Source of the DNA: Gemelliphila asaccharolytica | GTDB taxonomy: Bacteria > Bacillota > Bacilli > Staphylococcales > Gemellaceae | Length of the DNA: 17,078 nt | Direction of reading: 5' to 3' | NCBI RefSeq assembly: GCF_001553005.1 | Contig: NZ_KQ959908.1 | Coordinates: forward strand, 1 to 17,078 | Shown: positions 7,383-15,999 of the stretch, piece after piece | Layout: each line of letters starts with the position of its first letter | Position numbering within the stretch: position 1 is the first letter of the stretch | The notes under the pieces: generated by a model | Seen by the model: only the letters and a program-made list of their open reading frames with translations | Databases searched by the model: none | What the model was told of the DNA's origin: nothing | Program-made: the position numbers and the translations under genes

Positions 7383-8615
7383 ATGGAAAAAGAATTTGAA
7401 ATTTTAAAAAATGCAAAAAAAGTTGTTTTAGCTTATTCTGGAGGTCTTGATACTTCTATTATGGCTTGTTACTTAAAAGAACACGGAGTTAAGGAAGTAA
7501 TATGTGTTTCTGGAGATTTAGGACAAGTAGAAGATGAAAAAGCTCTTGAAAAAAAAGCTCTAAAATCAGGAGCAAGTAAATTTTATAATGTTGATTTAAA
7601 AAAAGAATTTTTAGAATCATATGCATTCCCAACAATGAAAGCAGGAGCTAAATATGAAAACACATATTTACTTGGTACAGCTATTGCTCGTCCTCTTATC
7701 TCTAAAGCACTTGTTGAGGTTGCCAAAAAAGAAAATTGCGATATTATAGTTCATGGATGTACAGGAAAAGGTAATGACCAAATTCGTTTTGAAGTTTCAA
7801 TAATGGCACTAGCACCTGAAATGAAAGTTCTTGCCCCTTGGAGATTTTGGTCAATTAAAGGAAGAAGCGAAGAAGAAGAATATGCCAAAAAACATGGCAT
7901 AGAAGTAACAAAAAATGGGGAAAGTAAATACTCAGAAGACGAAAACATCTGGCACATATCACATGAAGGATTAGACCTTGAAGACCCTAAAAATGCACCT
8001 ATACTAGATAAAGTATTAAAATGGGTTACTCCTCCAGAAAAATGTAAAGACAAAGCAGAACTTGTAACTATCGGATTTGAAAAAGGTAATCCTGTTAGCG
8101 TTAATGGAGAAAAATTAGACTCTGTAACTCTTCTTAAAAAACTTAATGAAATAGGTGGTAGAAACGGTGTCGGAATTGATGATATAGTTGAAAGTAGAAT
8201 GGTAGGAATGAAATCACGTGGTCTATATGAAAACCCAGGAGCTAGTTTACTTTACTTTGCACATGAAAAACTTGAAACTGTAACAGTATATCCTGATACT
8301 TTGAAATATAAACACAAAATGGCACATGATTATGCTGACCTTGTTTATGGTGGAAAAATGCTTACTGAACTAAGAGTTGCTATGGACGCTTTTGTTAATG
8401 TAAGTCAAGAAAATGTAACAGGAGAAGTAACTTTAAAACTATATAAAGGTTCTATCTTCCCACATGGAATTAATGCCAAAAACTCATTATATAGAGATGA
8501 CTATGCTTCATTTGAAAAAGATGATGTTTATGACCAATCTGATGCAACAGGATTTATTAATCTTTTTGGACTATCAACAAAAATATATGCAAAAGTAAAA
8601 GAGGAAAGTAAATAA
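7383..8615 (+). CDS. argG: Argininosuccinate synthase
   Basis: This 410-residue cytoplasmic enzyme joins citrulline and aspartate, with ATP cleaved to AMP and PPi, to give argininosuccinate, the penultimate step of arginine synthesis. It has the family's N-type ATP pyrophosphatase loop AYSGGLDTS (17-25) and the conserved HGCTGKGNDQ (124-133) preceding IRFE, and its length is standard for ArgG. AAAGGAG lies nine bases before the ATG. The T-box leader upstream predicts induction under arginine starvation, and argH follows with a one-base overlap, so they form one transcript. No frameshift or missing key residue was noticed. Confidence 0.97.
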   Translation: MEKEFEILKNAKKVVLAYSGGLDTSIMACYLKEHGVKEVICVSGDLGQVEDEKALEKKALKSGASKFYNVDLKKEFLESYAFPTMKAGAKYENTYLLGTAIARPLISKALVEVAKKENCDIIVHGCTGKGNDQIRFEVSIMALAPEMKVLAPWRFWSIKGRSEEEEYAKKHGIEVTKNGESKYSEDENIWHISHEGLDLEDPKNAPILDKVLKWVTPPEKCKDKAELVTIGFEKGNPVSVNGEKLDSVTLLKKLNEIGGRNGVGIDDIVESRMVGMKSRGLYENPGASLLYFAHEKLETVTVYPDTLKYKHKMAHDYADLVYGGKMLTELRVAMDAFVNVSQENVTGEVTLKLYKGSIFPHGINAKNSLYRDDYASFEKDDVYDQSDATGFINLFGLSTKIYAKVKEESK

Positions 8616-9991
8616 TGAAACTTTGGAGTGGAATGCTTTCAGGAAATTTAGACAAGAATGCTGAAGAATTTAATGCTTCAATAAAAATTGATAAAAGACT
8701 TGTTTTTGACGATATAAGAGGTTCTATAGCTCATGTTAAAATGTTAGCAAAAACAAAAATTCTTACAGAGATAGACAGTCAAAAAATTATAAATGGACTT
8801 GAAAAAATTTATAAAGATTTAAAAGAAAAAAAATATGAGATAGATTTATCATATGAAGATATTCATAGCTTCATAGAAGCAAAACTAATAGAAGAAATTG
8901 GTGAAGCAGGTAAAAAAATGCACACTGCAAGAAGTAGAAATGACCAAGTAACTACTGATTTCAAACTAAATTTAAGAGGCGAAACTAAAATTATTTTAGA
9001 CCTTTTAAAAGAATATGTAGAAATTATTTTAGCTCTTGCAGAAAAAAATAAGGAAACTGTAATGCCAGGATATACCCATCTACAAGCAGCACAACCAATT
9101 ACCTTTGCTCATCATATGTTATGTTATGCAAACATGGCACTTAGAGATATTGATAGAATAAAAGATTTTTATAAACGTTTAAACTTATCACCACTTGGTG
9201 CTTGTGCGTTAGCTGGAACAACTTATAAAATAGATAGAGAATTTACTGCTAAAGAATTAGATTTTGACGGAATTGTTCAAAATTCTATTGATGCAGTTAG
9301 TGATAGAGATTATGTTTTAGAAATGCATTCAGCCATAAGCCAAATATCAATTCACCTATCAAGACTAGCTGAAGAAATCGTAATTTGGTCAAGTCAGCCA
9401 TTTAAATTTATAAATTTACATGATTCCTTTGTAACAGGTTCTTCTATAATGCCACAGAAAAAAAATCCAGATATGGCCGAACTTGTTAGAGGAAAAAGTG
9501 CAAAAATTATTGCTAATATGAACCAAGCTCATATTATGTTAAAAGGACTTTTCCTATCTTATTCCAAAGATTTACAAGAAGATAAAGAAGCACTTTTTGA
9601 TAGCATAGATAATATAAAACTTAGTATAGAAGTTACTTCTGGTATGTTAAATACTTTAACAGTCAATAAGGAACGAATGTTTGATGAAGCCAAACATGGA
9701 TTTATAAATGCAACCGATCTTGCTGACTACTTAGTAGGAAAAGGTGTTAGTTTCCGAGAAGCTCATCACATTTGTGCAAAAGTTGTTAATAAATGTATCC
9801 AAAAAAATATTGGATTAGAAGATTTATCGCTTCAAGAATATAAAGAACAATCTAACTTTTTTGACAAAGATCTATTTAATAAAATTAATTTATTAACTTG
9901 CGTACAAAATAGAAAATCAAAAGGAGGACCTTCTCCTATAGAAGTAACAAGACAAATTGATTTTATTAGAAATAAGCTAAAAAACTTATAA
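8615..9991 (+). CDS. argH: Argininosuccinate lyase
   Basis: This 458-residue enzyme of the fumarase/aspartase superfamily splits argininosuccinate into arginine and fumarate. The superfamily signature GSSIMPQKKNPD is at 275-286 and supplies the catalytic serine loop; other conserved blocks are HTARSRNDQ (103-111) and GYTHLQ (152-157). Length is normal. Its ATG shares a base with the argG TAA (TAATG), and GAGGAAAG inside the end of argG is the ribosome binding site, so translation is coupled. A strong terminator follows at 10043-10085. No other arginine-pathway gene is in the window, so citrulline must come from elsewhere in the genome or from outside. Confidence 0.97.
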   Translation: MKLWSGMLSGNLDKNAEEFNASIKIDKRLVFDDIRGSIAHVKMLAKTKILTEIDSQKIINGLEKIYKDLKEKKYEIDLSYEDIHSFIEAKLIEEIGEAGKKMHTARSRNDQVTTDFKLNLRGETKIILDLLKEYVEIILALAEKNKETVMPGYTHLQAAQPITFAHHMLCYANMALRDIDRIKDFYKRLNLSPLGACALAGTTYKIDREFTAKELDFDGIVQNSIDAVSDRDYVLEMHSAISQISIHLSRLAEEIVIWSSQPFKFINLHDSFVTGSSIMPQKKNPDMAELVRGKSAKIIANMNQAHIMLKGLFLSYSKDLQEDKEALFDSIDNIKLSIEVTSGMLNTLTVNKERMFDEAKHGFINATDLADYLVGKGVSFREAHHICAKVVNKCIQKNIGLEDLSLQEYKEQSNFFDKDLFNKINLLTCVQNRKSKGGPSPIEVTRQIDFIRNKLKNL

Positions 9992-10042
9992 TTATAATAT
10001 ATTTAAAATTAAATTTAATAATATGTTACTTATAAAAATAAC

Positions 10043-10085
10043 AAAAAAAGATATTCTAAATTATTATTTAGAATATCTTTTTTTT
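10043..10085. terminator. Shared bidirectional terminator between argH and nadE
   Basis: A long AT-rich perfect hairpin (arms about 10043-10061 and 10066-10084, loop TATT) has a T-tract of eight or more on the plus strand and seven A on its left side, which become T for the minus strand. It lies between the convergent argH and nadE stop codons and should end both transcripts. Confidence 0.88.
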
Positions 10086-10097
10086 ATTATTTATTTA

Positions 10098-10919
10098 TTA
10101 AACTTCAAAATCTGCTACTGAAAATGGCATATGTCTTTTGTGAGCAGTTTTTAAAAAACGATCCTCTATTATTTTTAAACTTTTTTCTTCTATGTTTTTT
10201 CCCTCTAGATAATCATCTATTTCATCATAAGTTACTCCTAAAGCTACTTCATCTGGTAGAGCTGGTTTCCCATCTTCTAAATCTGCAGTTGGAGTTTTTA
10301 AATATAGATGACTTGGGCAAGATAATTCTTTTAATAAAGATTTCCCTTGTCTTTTATTAAGTCCGAAAAGTGGAACAATGTCTGCTCCTCCATCACCAAA
10401 TTTTGTGAAAAATCCTGTTATAGCTTCTGCAGCGTGATCTGTCCCTACAACAATACCTTTATTCATTGTAGCTATAGAATATTGTACTTTCATTCTTTCT
10501 CTTGCCTTTTCATTTCCTTTGGCAAAATCACTTATTTTCACTCCAGCATCAGCTAAACTTTTACAACTTGCATCTACTGCATTTTTAATATTTACAGTTA
10601 ATACTTCATCTGGTTTAATAAATTTAATGGCATCTTGACAATCTTTTTCATCAAATTGTTCACCGTAAGGTAACCTAACTGCTATAAATTTATATTCCTT
10701 ATCTCCTGATTTTTCTCTCAATTCTTTTATAGATTCTTGGCATAACTTACCACATAAAGTAGAATCTTGACCTCCAGAAATTCCAAGAACTAATGTTTTT
10801 AAAGAAGTCATTATTAGATATTCTTTTATAAATTTTTTTCTTCTTAAAATTTCTTCTTTAGGATCTATTTTAGATTTACATTTCAAATCTTTTATTATTT
10901 CTTGCTGTAAGTATTTCAT
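10098..10919 (-). CDS. nadE: NAD synthetase, ammonia-dependent
   Basis: This 273-residue protein adenylates nicotinate adenine dinucleotide and amidates it with ammonia to give NAD, the last step of the pathway. It has the ATP-pyrophosphatase loop SGGQDST (48-54) and the long conserved block from GTDHAAEA to GDGGAD (159-180), and it matches the Bacillus-type NadE in length and from end to end as I recall it. No glutaminase domain is present, so free ammonia is the donor. GAGGA lies just before the ATG. It follows pncB by 11 bases and is clearly co-transcribed with it. The shared hairpin at 10043-10085 ends the operon. Confidence 0.96.
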   Translation of the reverse strand: MKYLQQEIIKDLKCKSKIDPKEEILRRKKFIKEYLIMTSLKTLVLGISGGQDSTLCGKLCQESIKELREKSGDKEYKFIAVRLPYGEQFDEKDCQDAIKFIKPDEVLTVNIKNAVDASCKSLADAGVKISDFAKGNEKARERMKVQYSIATMNKGIVVGTDHAAEAITGFFTKFGDGGADIVPLFGLNKRQGKSLLKELSCPSHLYLKTPTADLEDGKPALPDEVALGVTYDEIDDYLEGKNIEEKSLKIIEDRFLKTAHKRHMPFSVADFEV

Positions 10920-10930
10920 AATTTCCTCTA

Positions 10931-12373
10931 CTATTTTATTGATTCTTTTATTTTTTTAAGTATTTGTTTTCTATTTAACCAACATTTTTCACTTAAATCT
11001 ACTGGATAAAATTCTGGATTTAATAGTCTTTTATATTCTTTCCAGAATAATTTTTTTCTATTTATACAATATTGTTTACTTTCTTTTACACTAGGTATTT
11101 TATAAACAAGTTTTCCATCTATAAATATATCTTTTTGAATATCTACAGCTTCAAAATTTTTAACTTCTTTTGTTAGATAAGTGTGAGTTGGGTGAAATAG
11201 GAATATTGATGGATAATTTTTTACATCTTCCTCTTCTAATGCTATAAGATCTCCTGCGGCTTTTCCTGTATCTTTATTTATTATTCTATAAACTTTTTTT
11301 ATCCCTGGCATTGTAAGTTTTCCTGGATTATCTGATATTTTTAATCTGTCTACCATTTTCCCATTTTCATCTTCTAAGCAAGAAAGTTTATACACTGCTC
11401 CTAATGCTGGAGTTGGATATGCTGTTATCAATTTTGTTCCAATACCCCATGAATCAACTTTTGCTCCTTGTTGTTTCAAATCTGATATAGTATCTTCATC
11501 TAAATCATTCGATGCAACTATCAAAGCATCTTTATATCCTGCATCATCTAACATTTTTCTTGCTTTTTTTGATAAATATGCTATATCTCCTGAGTCAAGA
11601 CGTATACCTCTAAAATTAATTTTATCTCCTAATTCTTTTGCTACTTTTATAGCTTTAGGTATCCCAAGTCTTAATGTGTCATATGTGTCTACTAAGAAAA
11701 AGCAATCTTTGTGTGTTGCCGCATATTTTTTAAATGCTATTTCTTCATCTTGATATGCTTGGACAAATGAATGTGAATGTGTTCCACTACATGGTATATC
11801 AAACATTTTTGCTGCTTTTACATTACTTGTAGCTTCAAAGCCACCTATAACTGCTGCTCTAGTCCCCCATATTGCCGCATCAAATTCATGTGCACGTCTT
11901 GTTCCAAATTCCATACATACTTCATTTGGACAGATATGTTTTATTCTTGATGCTTTAGTAGCTATCAAGGTTTGATAATTCACAGCATTTAGTATAGCTG
12001 TTTCTATTATTTGTGCCTGTATTAGTGGAGCTTCTATTCTGACTAATGGTTCATTTGCAAATACAATTTCTCCTTCTACAACAGAACGGATACTACCTGT
12101 AAATTTGAAATCTTTTAAATAATCTAAAAATGCATCAGAATACCCTAGTTTTTTTAAAAACTCTAAATCTTCTTTTGTAAATCTTAGATTTTTTATATAG
12201 TCAATTATTCTTTCTAATCCACTAAATACTGCATAACCGCCATTAAATGGTGCTTTTCTGAAATACACATCAAAATATGATTTTCTTTCATGTATTTTAT
12301 CATTAAAATAAACATAAGCCATATTTATTTGATATAAGTCAGTGTGCAAAGCGTAATCATCGTGTTTGTTCAT
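10931..12373 (-). CDS. pncB: Nicotinate phosphoribosyltransferase
   Basis: This 480-residue enzyme makes nicotinate mononucleotide from nicotinate and PRPP, the entry step of the Preiss-Handler salvage route. Visible family motifs are the N-terminal [11 protein letters not shown] block (8-18), [12 protein letters not shown] (156-167), GTHSHS (197-202) with a histidine in the region phosphorylated in the ATP-coupled cycle, DTYDT (229-233), RLDSGD (258-263) and GIGTKL (310-315). The length fits the longer Gram-positive type. AAAGGAAG serves as ribosome binding site. It is the first gene of a two-gene operon with nadE; the intermediate adenylyltransferase NadD is not in the window. Confidence 0.96.
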   Translation of the reverse strand: MNKHDDYALHTDLYQINMAYVYFNDKIHERKSYFDVYFRKAPFNGGYAVFSGLERIIDYIKNLRFTKEDLEFLKKLGYSDAFLDYLKDFKFTGSIRSVVEGEIVFANEPLVRIEAPLIQAQIIETAILNAVNYQTLIATKASRIKHICPNEVCMEFGTRRAHEFDAAIWGTRAAVIGGFEATSNVKAAKMFDIPCSGTHSHSFVQAYQDEEIAFKKYAATHKDCFFLVDTYDTLRLGIPKAIKVAKELGDKINFRGIRLDSGDIAYLSKKARKMLDDAGYKDALIVASNDLDEDTISDLKQQGAKVDSWGIGTKLITAYPTPALGAVYKLSCLEDENGKMVDRLKISDNPGKLTMPGIKKVYRIINKDTGKAAGDLIALEEEDVKNYPSIFLFHPTHTYLTKEVKNFEAVDIQKDIFIDGKLVYKIPSVKESKQYCINRKKLFWKEYKRLLNPEFYPVDLSEKCWLNRKQILKKIKESIK

Positions 12374-12405
12374 TTTTTTAGCTTCCTTTATTTTTATTGA
12401 TTTTT

Positions 12406-12434
12406 ATTTTACCATACTTTATAATTTCTGAAAA
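12406..12434 (-). promoter_or_regulatory. Promoter of pncB-nadE
   Basis: On the minus strand TTTTCA (12429-12434) and TAAAAT (12406-12411) are 17 bases apart, with TGG just before the -10 (extended -10). It is placed about 33 bases before the pncB start, so the leader is short and leaves no room for a riboswitch. Confidence 0.55.
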
Positions 12435-12797
12435 CATTTAAAATTTTTGAATATCTTAATTTTTACATATATTTTTAAAAGCCTTTTCATTTTTAAATTA
12501 TAAAATATTTATAAAATATTTTTTCAATTATTTTTGTTTTTTCTTGTGTTATAGTTTTTTACACCTAAAGTTATATGACAAAAATATTAAAATATAATTT
12601 TTAAAAATACCTTGTTTAAAGCAGTCTTTTTTTGTTTTCTGCTTACTTATCTTTTATTTTTAAAAATGAGTTTCATTTTTATTTTCTGTTTAATTTTAAA
12701 AAATATCTAAATGAATTAAAAATAAAAATAATCTTCTTTTTATTTTATGTAATAGAATAATCTTTATATTTTTATATATTTTATTTAAAAAAAATAA
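12435..12797. other. Gene-free, extremely AT-rich spacer
   Basis: No reading frame with a ribosome binding site was found on either strand. The stretch is almost pure A/T. Two weak structures are present: AAGCAG (12619-12624) with CTGCTT (12639-12644), and a nine-bp hairpin TAAAAATGA/TCATTTTTA (12661-12681) with a three-base loop. Neither has the context of a terminator of a known gene. A decayed gene or a small RNA cannot be excluded. Confidence 0.6.
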
Positions 12798-12866
12798 AAA
12801 TTGTTACTAAATTTAAGTATTTTTCCTCTTTAACTTTCGCAGTTATTTTAAATTTAGCAACAATTT
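12798..12866 (-). terminator. Terminator of the YitT-family gene, with a large structured loop
   Basis: Two 19-base arms (12798-12816 and 12848-12866) pair with one non-Watson-Crick position, enclosing 31 bases that hold a small inner hairpin, TAACT-TTCGC-AGTTA (12831-12845). On the minus strand the outer stem is followed by TTTTTATTTTTTTT. It starts six bases past the stop codon of the YitT-family gene. The loop is larger than in ordinary terminators. Confidence 0.7.
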
Positions 12867-12871
12867 ATTTT

Positions 12872-13768
12872 TTAAATTCTTTTTTTCTTAGGTTTAAAAC
12901 TAAATCCTTCACCTAATATATCATGAACATCATTTATTGTTACAAATGCTCTTTCATCTATACTATAAATAATTTCTTTGATTTCTTTAATTTCTTTTAA
13001 TGATATTGCACAATATCCTATTTTTATGTCCTTTTTACTATAAGAACCTTCACCTTTTAAATAAGTCATTCCTCTATCCATTTTGGTGCTTATTTCTTTT
13101 GAAATTTCTTCTATTTTTGGTGATATTATCATGACAGCTTTTCCTGATAAGCCACCTTCTAAAATATAATCTAATACTTTTGTAAATACATAAATATAAA
13201 TAGTTGTATATAAAATAGGTGGTAACTCTTTTATTACAAGAAGTGTTCCTATTATAATTATTGCATCCATGATTTGAATAGCTCTTCCTATTGGAATTTT
13301 ATAAAATCTATTCATCATAATTGCTAATATATCTATTCCTCCTGTACTTCCTCCATTAGAAAAAGTAAGAGAAAGACCACTCCCAGCCATAAGGCCTCCA
13401 AATAATGCTGCTAAAAATCTATCTCCCCCAAGATCTATCGGAACTCTTACAACTTCAAAAAAACCTACCCAACCACTTATCATTAAAATCCCATAAATCG
13501 TGTATAGCATAGTTCTTTTATCTAAAAATTTATATCCTATAATCAAAAGTGGTATATTAACAAGTAAATTACACATAGAAGCTGGAACATTAAACAAATA
13601 GTGTAAAAGTAAAGCTATTCCTGCTCCTCCTCCTTCTGCCATCTTACTTGGTATTATTAGATGAGTAAAACTAAAACCATATACTGCACATCCCAAAGAT
13701 ATTAGAATTAATTCTTTTATTAATTTTTTATAGTTTTTCTTTTTTGAATTTAATTTATTTTTTTGCAT
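12872..13768 (-). CDS. YitT-family membrane protein (DUF161 plus DUF2179)
   Basis: This protein of 298 residues has five or six hydrophobic segments in the first 200 residues (the YitT/DUF161 region, including the Gly-rich FSNGGSTGGIDILA) and a soluble C-terminal domain of about 80 residues ending GEGFSF that matches the DUF2179 fold found in this family. The family is widespread in Bacillota and of unknown function; it is often presumed to be a transporter. A GTG at 13774 sits inside the ribosome binding site AGGAG (13774-13778), so the ATG at 13768, five bases downstream of AGGAG, is taken as start. It is a single-gene unit with its own promoter and terminator. Confidence 0.9.
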   Translation of the reverse strand: MQKNKLNSKKKNYKKLIKELILISLGCAVYGFSFTHLIIPSKMAEGGGAGIALLLHYLFNVPASMCNLLVNIPLLIIGYKFLDKRTMLYTIYGILMISGWVGFFEVVRVPIDLGGDRFLAALFGGLMAGSGLSLTFSNGGSTGGIDILAIMMNRFYKIPIGRAIQIMDAIIIIGTLLVIKELPPILYTTIYIYVFTKVLDYILEGGLSGKAVMIISPKIEEISKEISTKMDRGMTYLKGEGSYSKKDIKIGYCAISLKEIKEIKEIIYSIDERAFVTINDVHDILGEGFSFKPKKKRI

Positions 13769-13807
13769 AATCACTCCTATATTTAATATATATTCCCTTC
13801 AAGCTTT

Positions 13808-13835
13808 ATTATAACATTTAGTTATTTAAAAACAA
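13808..13835 (-). promoter_or_regulatory. Promoter of the YitT-family gene
   Basis: On the minus strand TTGTTT (13830-13835) and TATAAT (13808-13813) are 16 bases apart, with TGT before the -10 (extended -10). The gene starts 40 bases further on. The promoter lies back to back with that of pssA. Confidence 0.6.
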
Positions 13836-13846
13836 TATTATTTTTT

Positions 13847-13875
13847 TAGACTTTAGCTTATTTTTGTAGTATAAT
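13847..13875 (+). promoter_or_regulatory. Candidate promoter of pssA
   Basis: TAGACT (13847-13852) and a perfect TATAAT (13870-13875) are 17 bases apart. This would give a leader of about 118 bases before pssA. A second TATAAT at about 13901-13906 has a poorer -35. Confidence 0.5.
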
Positions 13876-13913
13876 TAATATATTAATTTTTAGAATATTT
13901 GTATAATAAAAAA

Positions 13914-13983
13914 TGTATTCATTTTTTTTAAAATGATTTATTATAATATATTCTTAATAATACATAATATAGTGTATTCATTT
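13914..13983 (+). repeat. Direct repeat TGTATTCATTT in the pssA leader
   Basis: The 11-mer TGTATTCATTT occurs at 13914-13924 and again at 13973-13983, the second copy ending seven bases before the ribosome binding site region. The first copy overlaps a hairpin, TCATTTT (13919-13925) with AAAATGA (13930-13936). In such AT-rich DNA this may be chance; it could also be a pair of regulator sites. Confidence 0.35.
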
Positions 13984-13999
13984 AATAAGGAGTGAGAAA

Positions 14000-14521
14000 A
14001 TGAATAAAAATATGATTCCAAATTTCCTTACACTAAGTAATGGAATTTGTGGATTTTTAGCAATAATACTAGCCGCTAATAAATTTTTTACATATGCTAG
14101 TATATTTATAATATTATCTGTTTTGGCAGATCGTTATGATGGCATAGTTGCTAGAAAATTGAATGTTGACGGTCCATTAGGTAAAGAACTCGATTCTATT
14201 TGCGATGTTATAAGCTTTGGAGCAGCTCCTTCATTTCTAGTTTTTACTAAAGTACAAAGCGAAAGTAATTTTTTTGTGCTAACCATAATAACTTTAGTTT
14301 TTTGTGCAATTTATGTTGCCTGTGGGGCATATAGATTGGCACGTTTTAATATTACAACTATGGTTGATGGTTATTATCAGGGAGTGCCTATAACCACTTG
14401 TGGACTGGGACTTGCTATATTATCATTAGAATTTGTAAAACTTCCTAATATAGCTTTAATTATTTTAACAGCTATTTTTGGATACTTAATGGTAAGTAAG
14501 ATAAAAATAAAAAAAATATAA
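14000..14521 (+). CDS. pssA: CDP-diacylglycerol-serine O-phosphatidyltransferase
   Basis: This 173-residue integral membrane enzyme makes phosphatidylserine from CDP-diacylglycerol and serine. It carries the complete CDP-alcohol phosphatidyltransferase signature: Asp44, Asp47-Gly48, Ala51-Arg52, Gly61, Asp65 and Asp69, in the run DRYDGIVARK and GKELDSICD. Six hydrophobic segments and the short length match the Gram-positive PssA (the Bacillus enzyme is about 177 residues), and the start NMIPNFLTLSNGICGF is typical of that group. AAGGAG is seven bases before the ATG. No phosphatidylserine decarboxylase gene is adjacent, so the final phospholipid is not shown here. A terminator overlaps its stop codon. 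Confidence 0.93.
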   Translation: MNKNMIPNFLTLSNGICGFLAIILAANKFFTYASIFIILSVLADRYDGIVARKLNVDGPLGKELDSICDVISFGAAPSFLVFTKVQSESNFFVLTIITLVFCAIYVACGAYRLARFNITTMVDGYYQGVPITTCGLGLAILSLEFVKLPNIALIILTAIFGYLMVSKIKIKKI

Positions 14522-14543
14522 CGTTAGCTTGCTAACGTTTTTT
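14520..14543 (+). terminator. Terminator overlapping the pssA stop codon
   Basis: AACGTTAG and CTAACGTT form a perfect eight-bp stem with a CTTG loop (14520-14539), followed by six T. The stem begins inside the pssA TAA codon, so the last ribosome would cover it. Confidence 0.85.
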
Positions 14544-14589
14544 ATTTGATATAAATAATTATTTTTCATTTTAAATATAAAGGAGACTT

Positions 14590-15834
14590 ATGATTTTTAC
14601 AGAAATAACTTATGAAGAATTAGAAAAGCATCAAAAAGAAGATAATAGTAGATATTTTTTCCCACAAGGAAGTACATATAAAAAATTAGCAAATAAAAAT
14701 AATATAAAATCTAAAATACTCGCAGTCAAAGAAAATAACAAAATAATAGCCTATTCTACATTTATTTATTATAGATACAAAAAATTCTTTTATAAAGCTA
14801 CAACTCAGTTTGGACCTATAATGGACTATAACAATGATAAACTTGTTGATTTTTATTTTAAAAAATTAAAAGAATATTTCAAAAAAGATTTTAGAGTAAT
14901 CTCTGTTAGAGTAAATCCATTTTTGAATGAAAAACTCTTTTCTGATATAGAGGAAACTGGTGAAAATAGTATAGCTACTTCAGTAAGAAAACATCTTGAA
15001 AATAATTCATTTAAACCTATGAATGAAGATTTATTCACAAATCCTACATTAGCTACAAGATGTGTTTTTAGTAAAGAACTAACTAATATAACTAAAGAAA
15101 ATATTTTAAAAAATATTTCTCAAATAGCTAGATACACAATAAATAGAACAGCTAAAGAAGGAGTCTTAGTTAGAGAAATAGATATTTTTAATGAAGCTGA
15201 TGCAAAAATTTTCGATGATATAAACAAAGATACAGAAAAAAGAATAAACTTTGAAGTAAGAGATATTGATTACTTTAAAACATTAAAATCTGTTTATAAA
15301 TATGACCTTATTTTAGCTATTTCTTATATAGATTGTGATAAATTTGTAAACAATACAATTGCTACTATAAGTAATTTAGAAAATGAAAAAAATAATCTTC
15401 TTGAAAAATTAAAAGAAGGAAAAGTTAATACTAAAAAGACTAACAATAAAATAAAAGAACTTGATGAAAATATTTCAATTTGGAAAAATAAAATAGCAAA
15501 AATCAAAAAACTGAAAAGAGATGAAGGAAATATCATTAATCTTTCTTGTGCTAGTTTTATAAAAAGTAAACAAGACTTTATATATTTTTCTAGTGGAGCG
15601 TATAAAAAATTCTCACGCTATGAAGGTCCCTATGCTGTTCTTTTTGCAATGATGAAATATGCTATAGAAAATAAATATAAATATTTCAACTTTTATGGAA
15701 CTAATAAAGATTTTTCTGAAAAATCAAGTGATTACGGCGTGCTACAATTCAAACGTAATTTCAATGGTAATGTTGAATGGTTTATGGATAATTATGAACT
15801 AAGAAATAATTTAGGAAAATATATTTCTTGGTAA
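14590..15834 (+). CDS. FemAB-family peptidoglycan bridge aminoacyltransferase
   Basis: This 414-residue protein fits the FemX/FemA/MurM family, which uses aminoacyl-tRNA to add the bridge amino acids to the peptidoglycan precursor at the inner face of the membrane. Seen are two GNAT-like halves: the first with FFPQGSTYKKLA and TTQFGPIMDY (23-80), the second with SSGAYKKFSRYEGPYAV (334-350), FYG (368-370) and DYGVLQFKRNFNG (381-393), all typical of FemAB. Between them lies a Lys/Glu-rich antiparallel coiled coil at about 256-308, the helical arm seen in FemA/FemX and thought to contact tRNA. AAAGGAG is four or five bases from the ATG. The amino acid added, and so the exact ortholog (FemX, FemA or MurM/N), cannot be told. 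It stands alone between two terminators. Confidence 0.88.
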   Translation: MIFTEITYEELEKHQKEDNSRYFFPQGSTYKKLANKNNIKSKILAVKENNKIIAYSTFIYYRYKKFFYKATTQFGPIMDYNNDKLVDFYFKKLKEYFKKDFRVISVRVNPFLNEKLFSDIEETGENSIATSVRKHLENNSFKPMNEDLFTNPTLATRCVFSKELTNITKENILKNISQIARYTINRTAKEGVLVREIDIFNEADAKIFDDINKDTEKRINFEVRDIDYFKTLKSVYKYDLILAISYIDCDKFVNNTIATISNLENEKNNLLEKLKEGKVNTKKTNNKIKELDENISIWKNKIAKIKKLKRDEGNIINLSCASFIKSKQDFIYFSSGAYKKFSRYEGPYAVLFAMMKYAIENKYKYFNFYGTNKDFSEKSSDYGVLQFKRNFNGNVEWFMDNYELRNNLGKYISW

Positions 15835-15857
15835 AAAAATATTATATTCGTATTTTA

Positions 15858-15889
15858 AAAAATAAGTTTTTAAAAACTTGTTTTTTTTT
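15858..15889 (+). terminator. Terminator after the FemAB-family gene
   Basis: The 16-base palindrome AAGTTTTTAAAAACTT (15864-15879), flanked by A-rich DNA, is followed by nine T (15881-15889). It lies 24 bases past the stop codon. The stem is weak in GC, but the T-tract is long. Confidence 0.7.
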
Positions 15890-15911
15890 ATTCTCTTATT
15901 ATCCTTTTGTA

Positions 15912-15940
15912 TTTACTTTTTATAACTTTAAACCTATAAT
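15912..15940 (+). promoter_or_regulatory. Candidate promoter of rarD
   Basis: TTTACT (15912-15917) and a perfect TATAAT (15935-15940) are separated by exactly 17 bases, about 60 bases ahead of the rarD start and just after the preceding terminator. Confidence 0.55.
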
Positions 15941-15999
15941 TATTTTTAAGTATTTTTATTATAAAATTTTTTGCTTTCATTAAATTAAGGAGGTTTATT

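Noticed and set aside
7751..8053. Minus-strand frame of 100 codons inside argG
   Set aside because: Antisense to a fully conserved gene, with no SD and no recognisable motif.
13772..13774. GTG as start of the YitT-family protein
   Set aside because: It overlaps the ribosome binding site AGGAG itself; the ATG at 13768 is correctly placed.
15324..15536. Minus-strand 70-codon frame within the FemAB-family gene
   Set aside because: It is the antisense of the Lys/Glu coiled coil, which gives a Phe/Ser/Leu-rich artefact.
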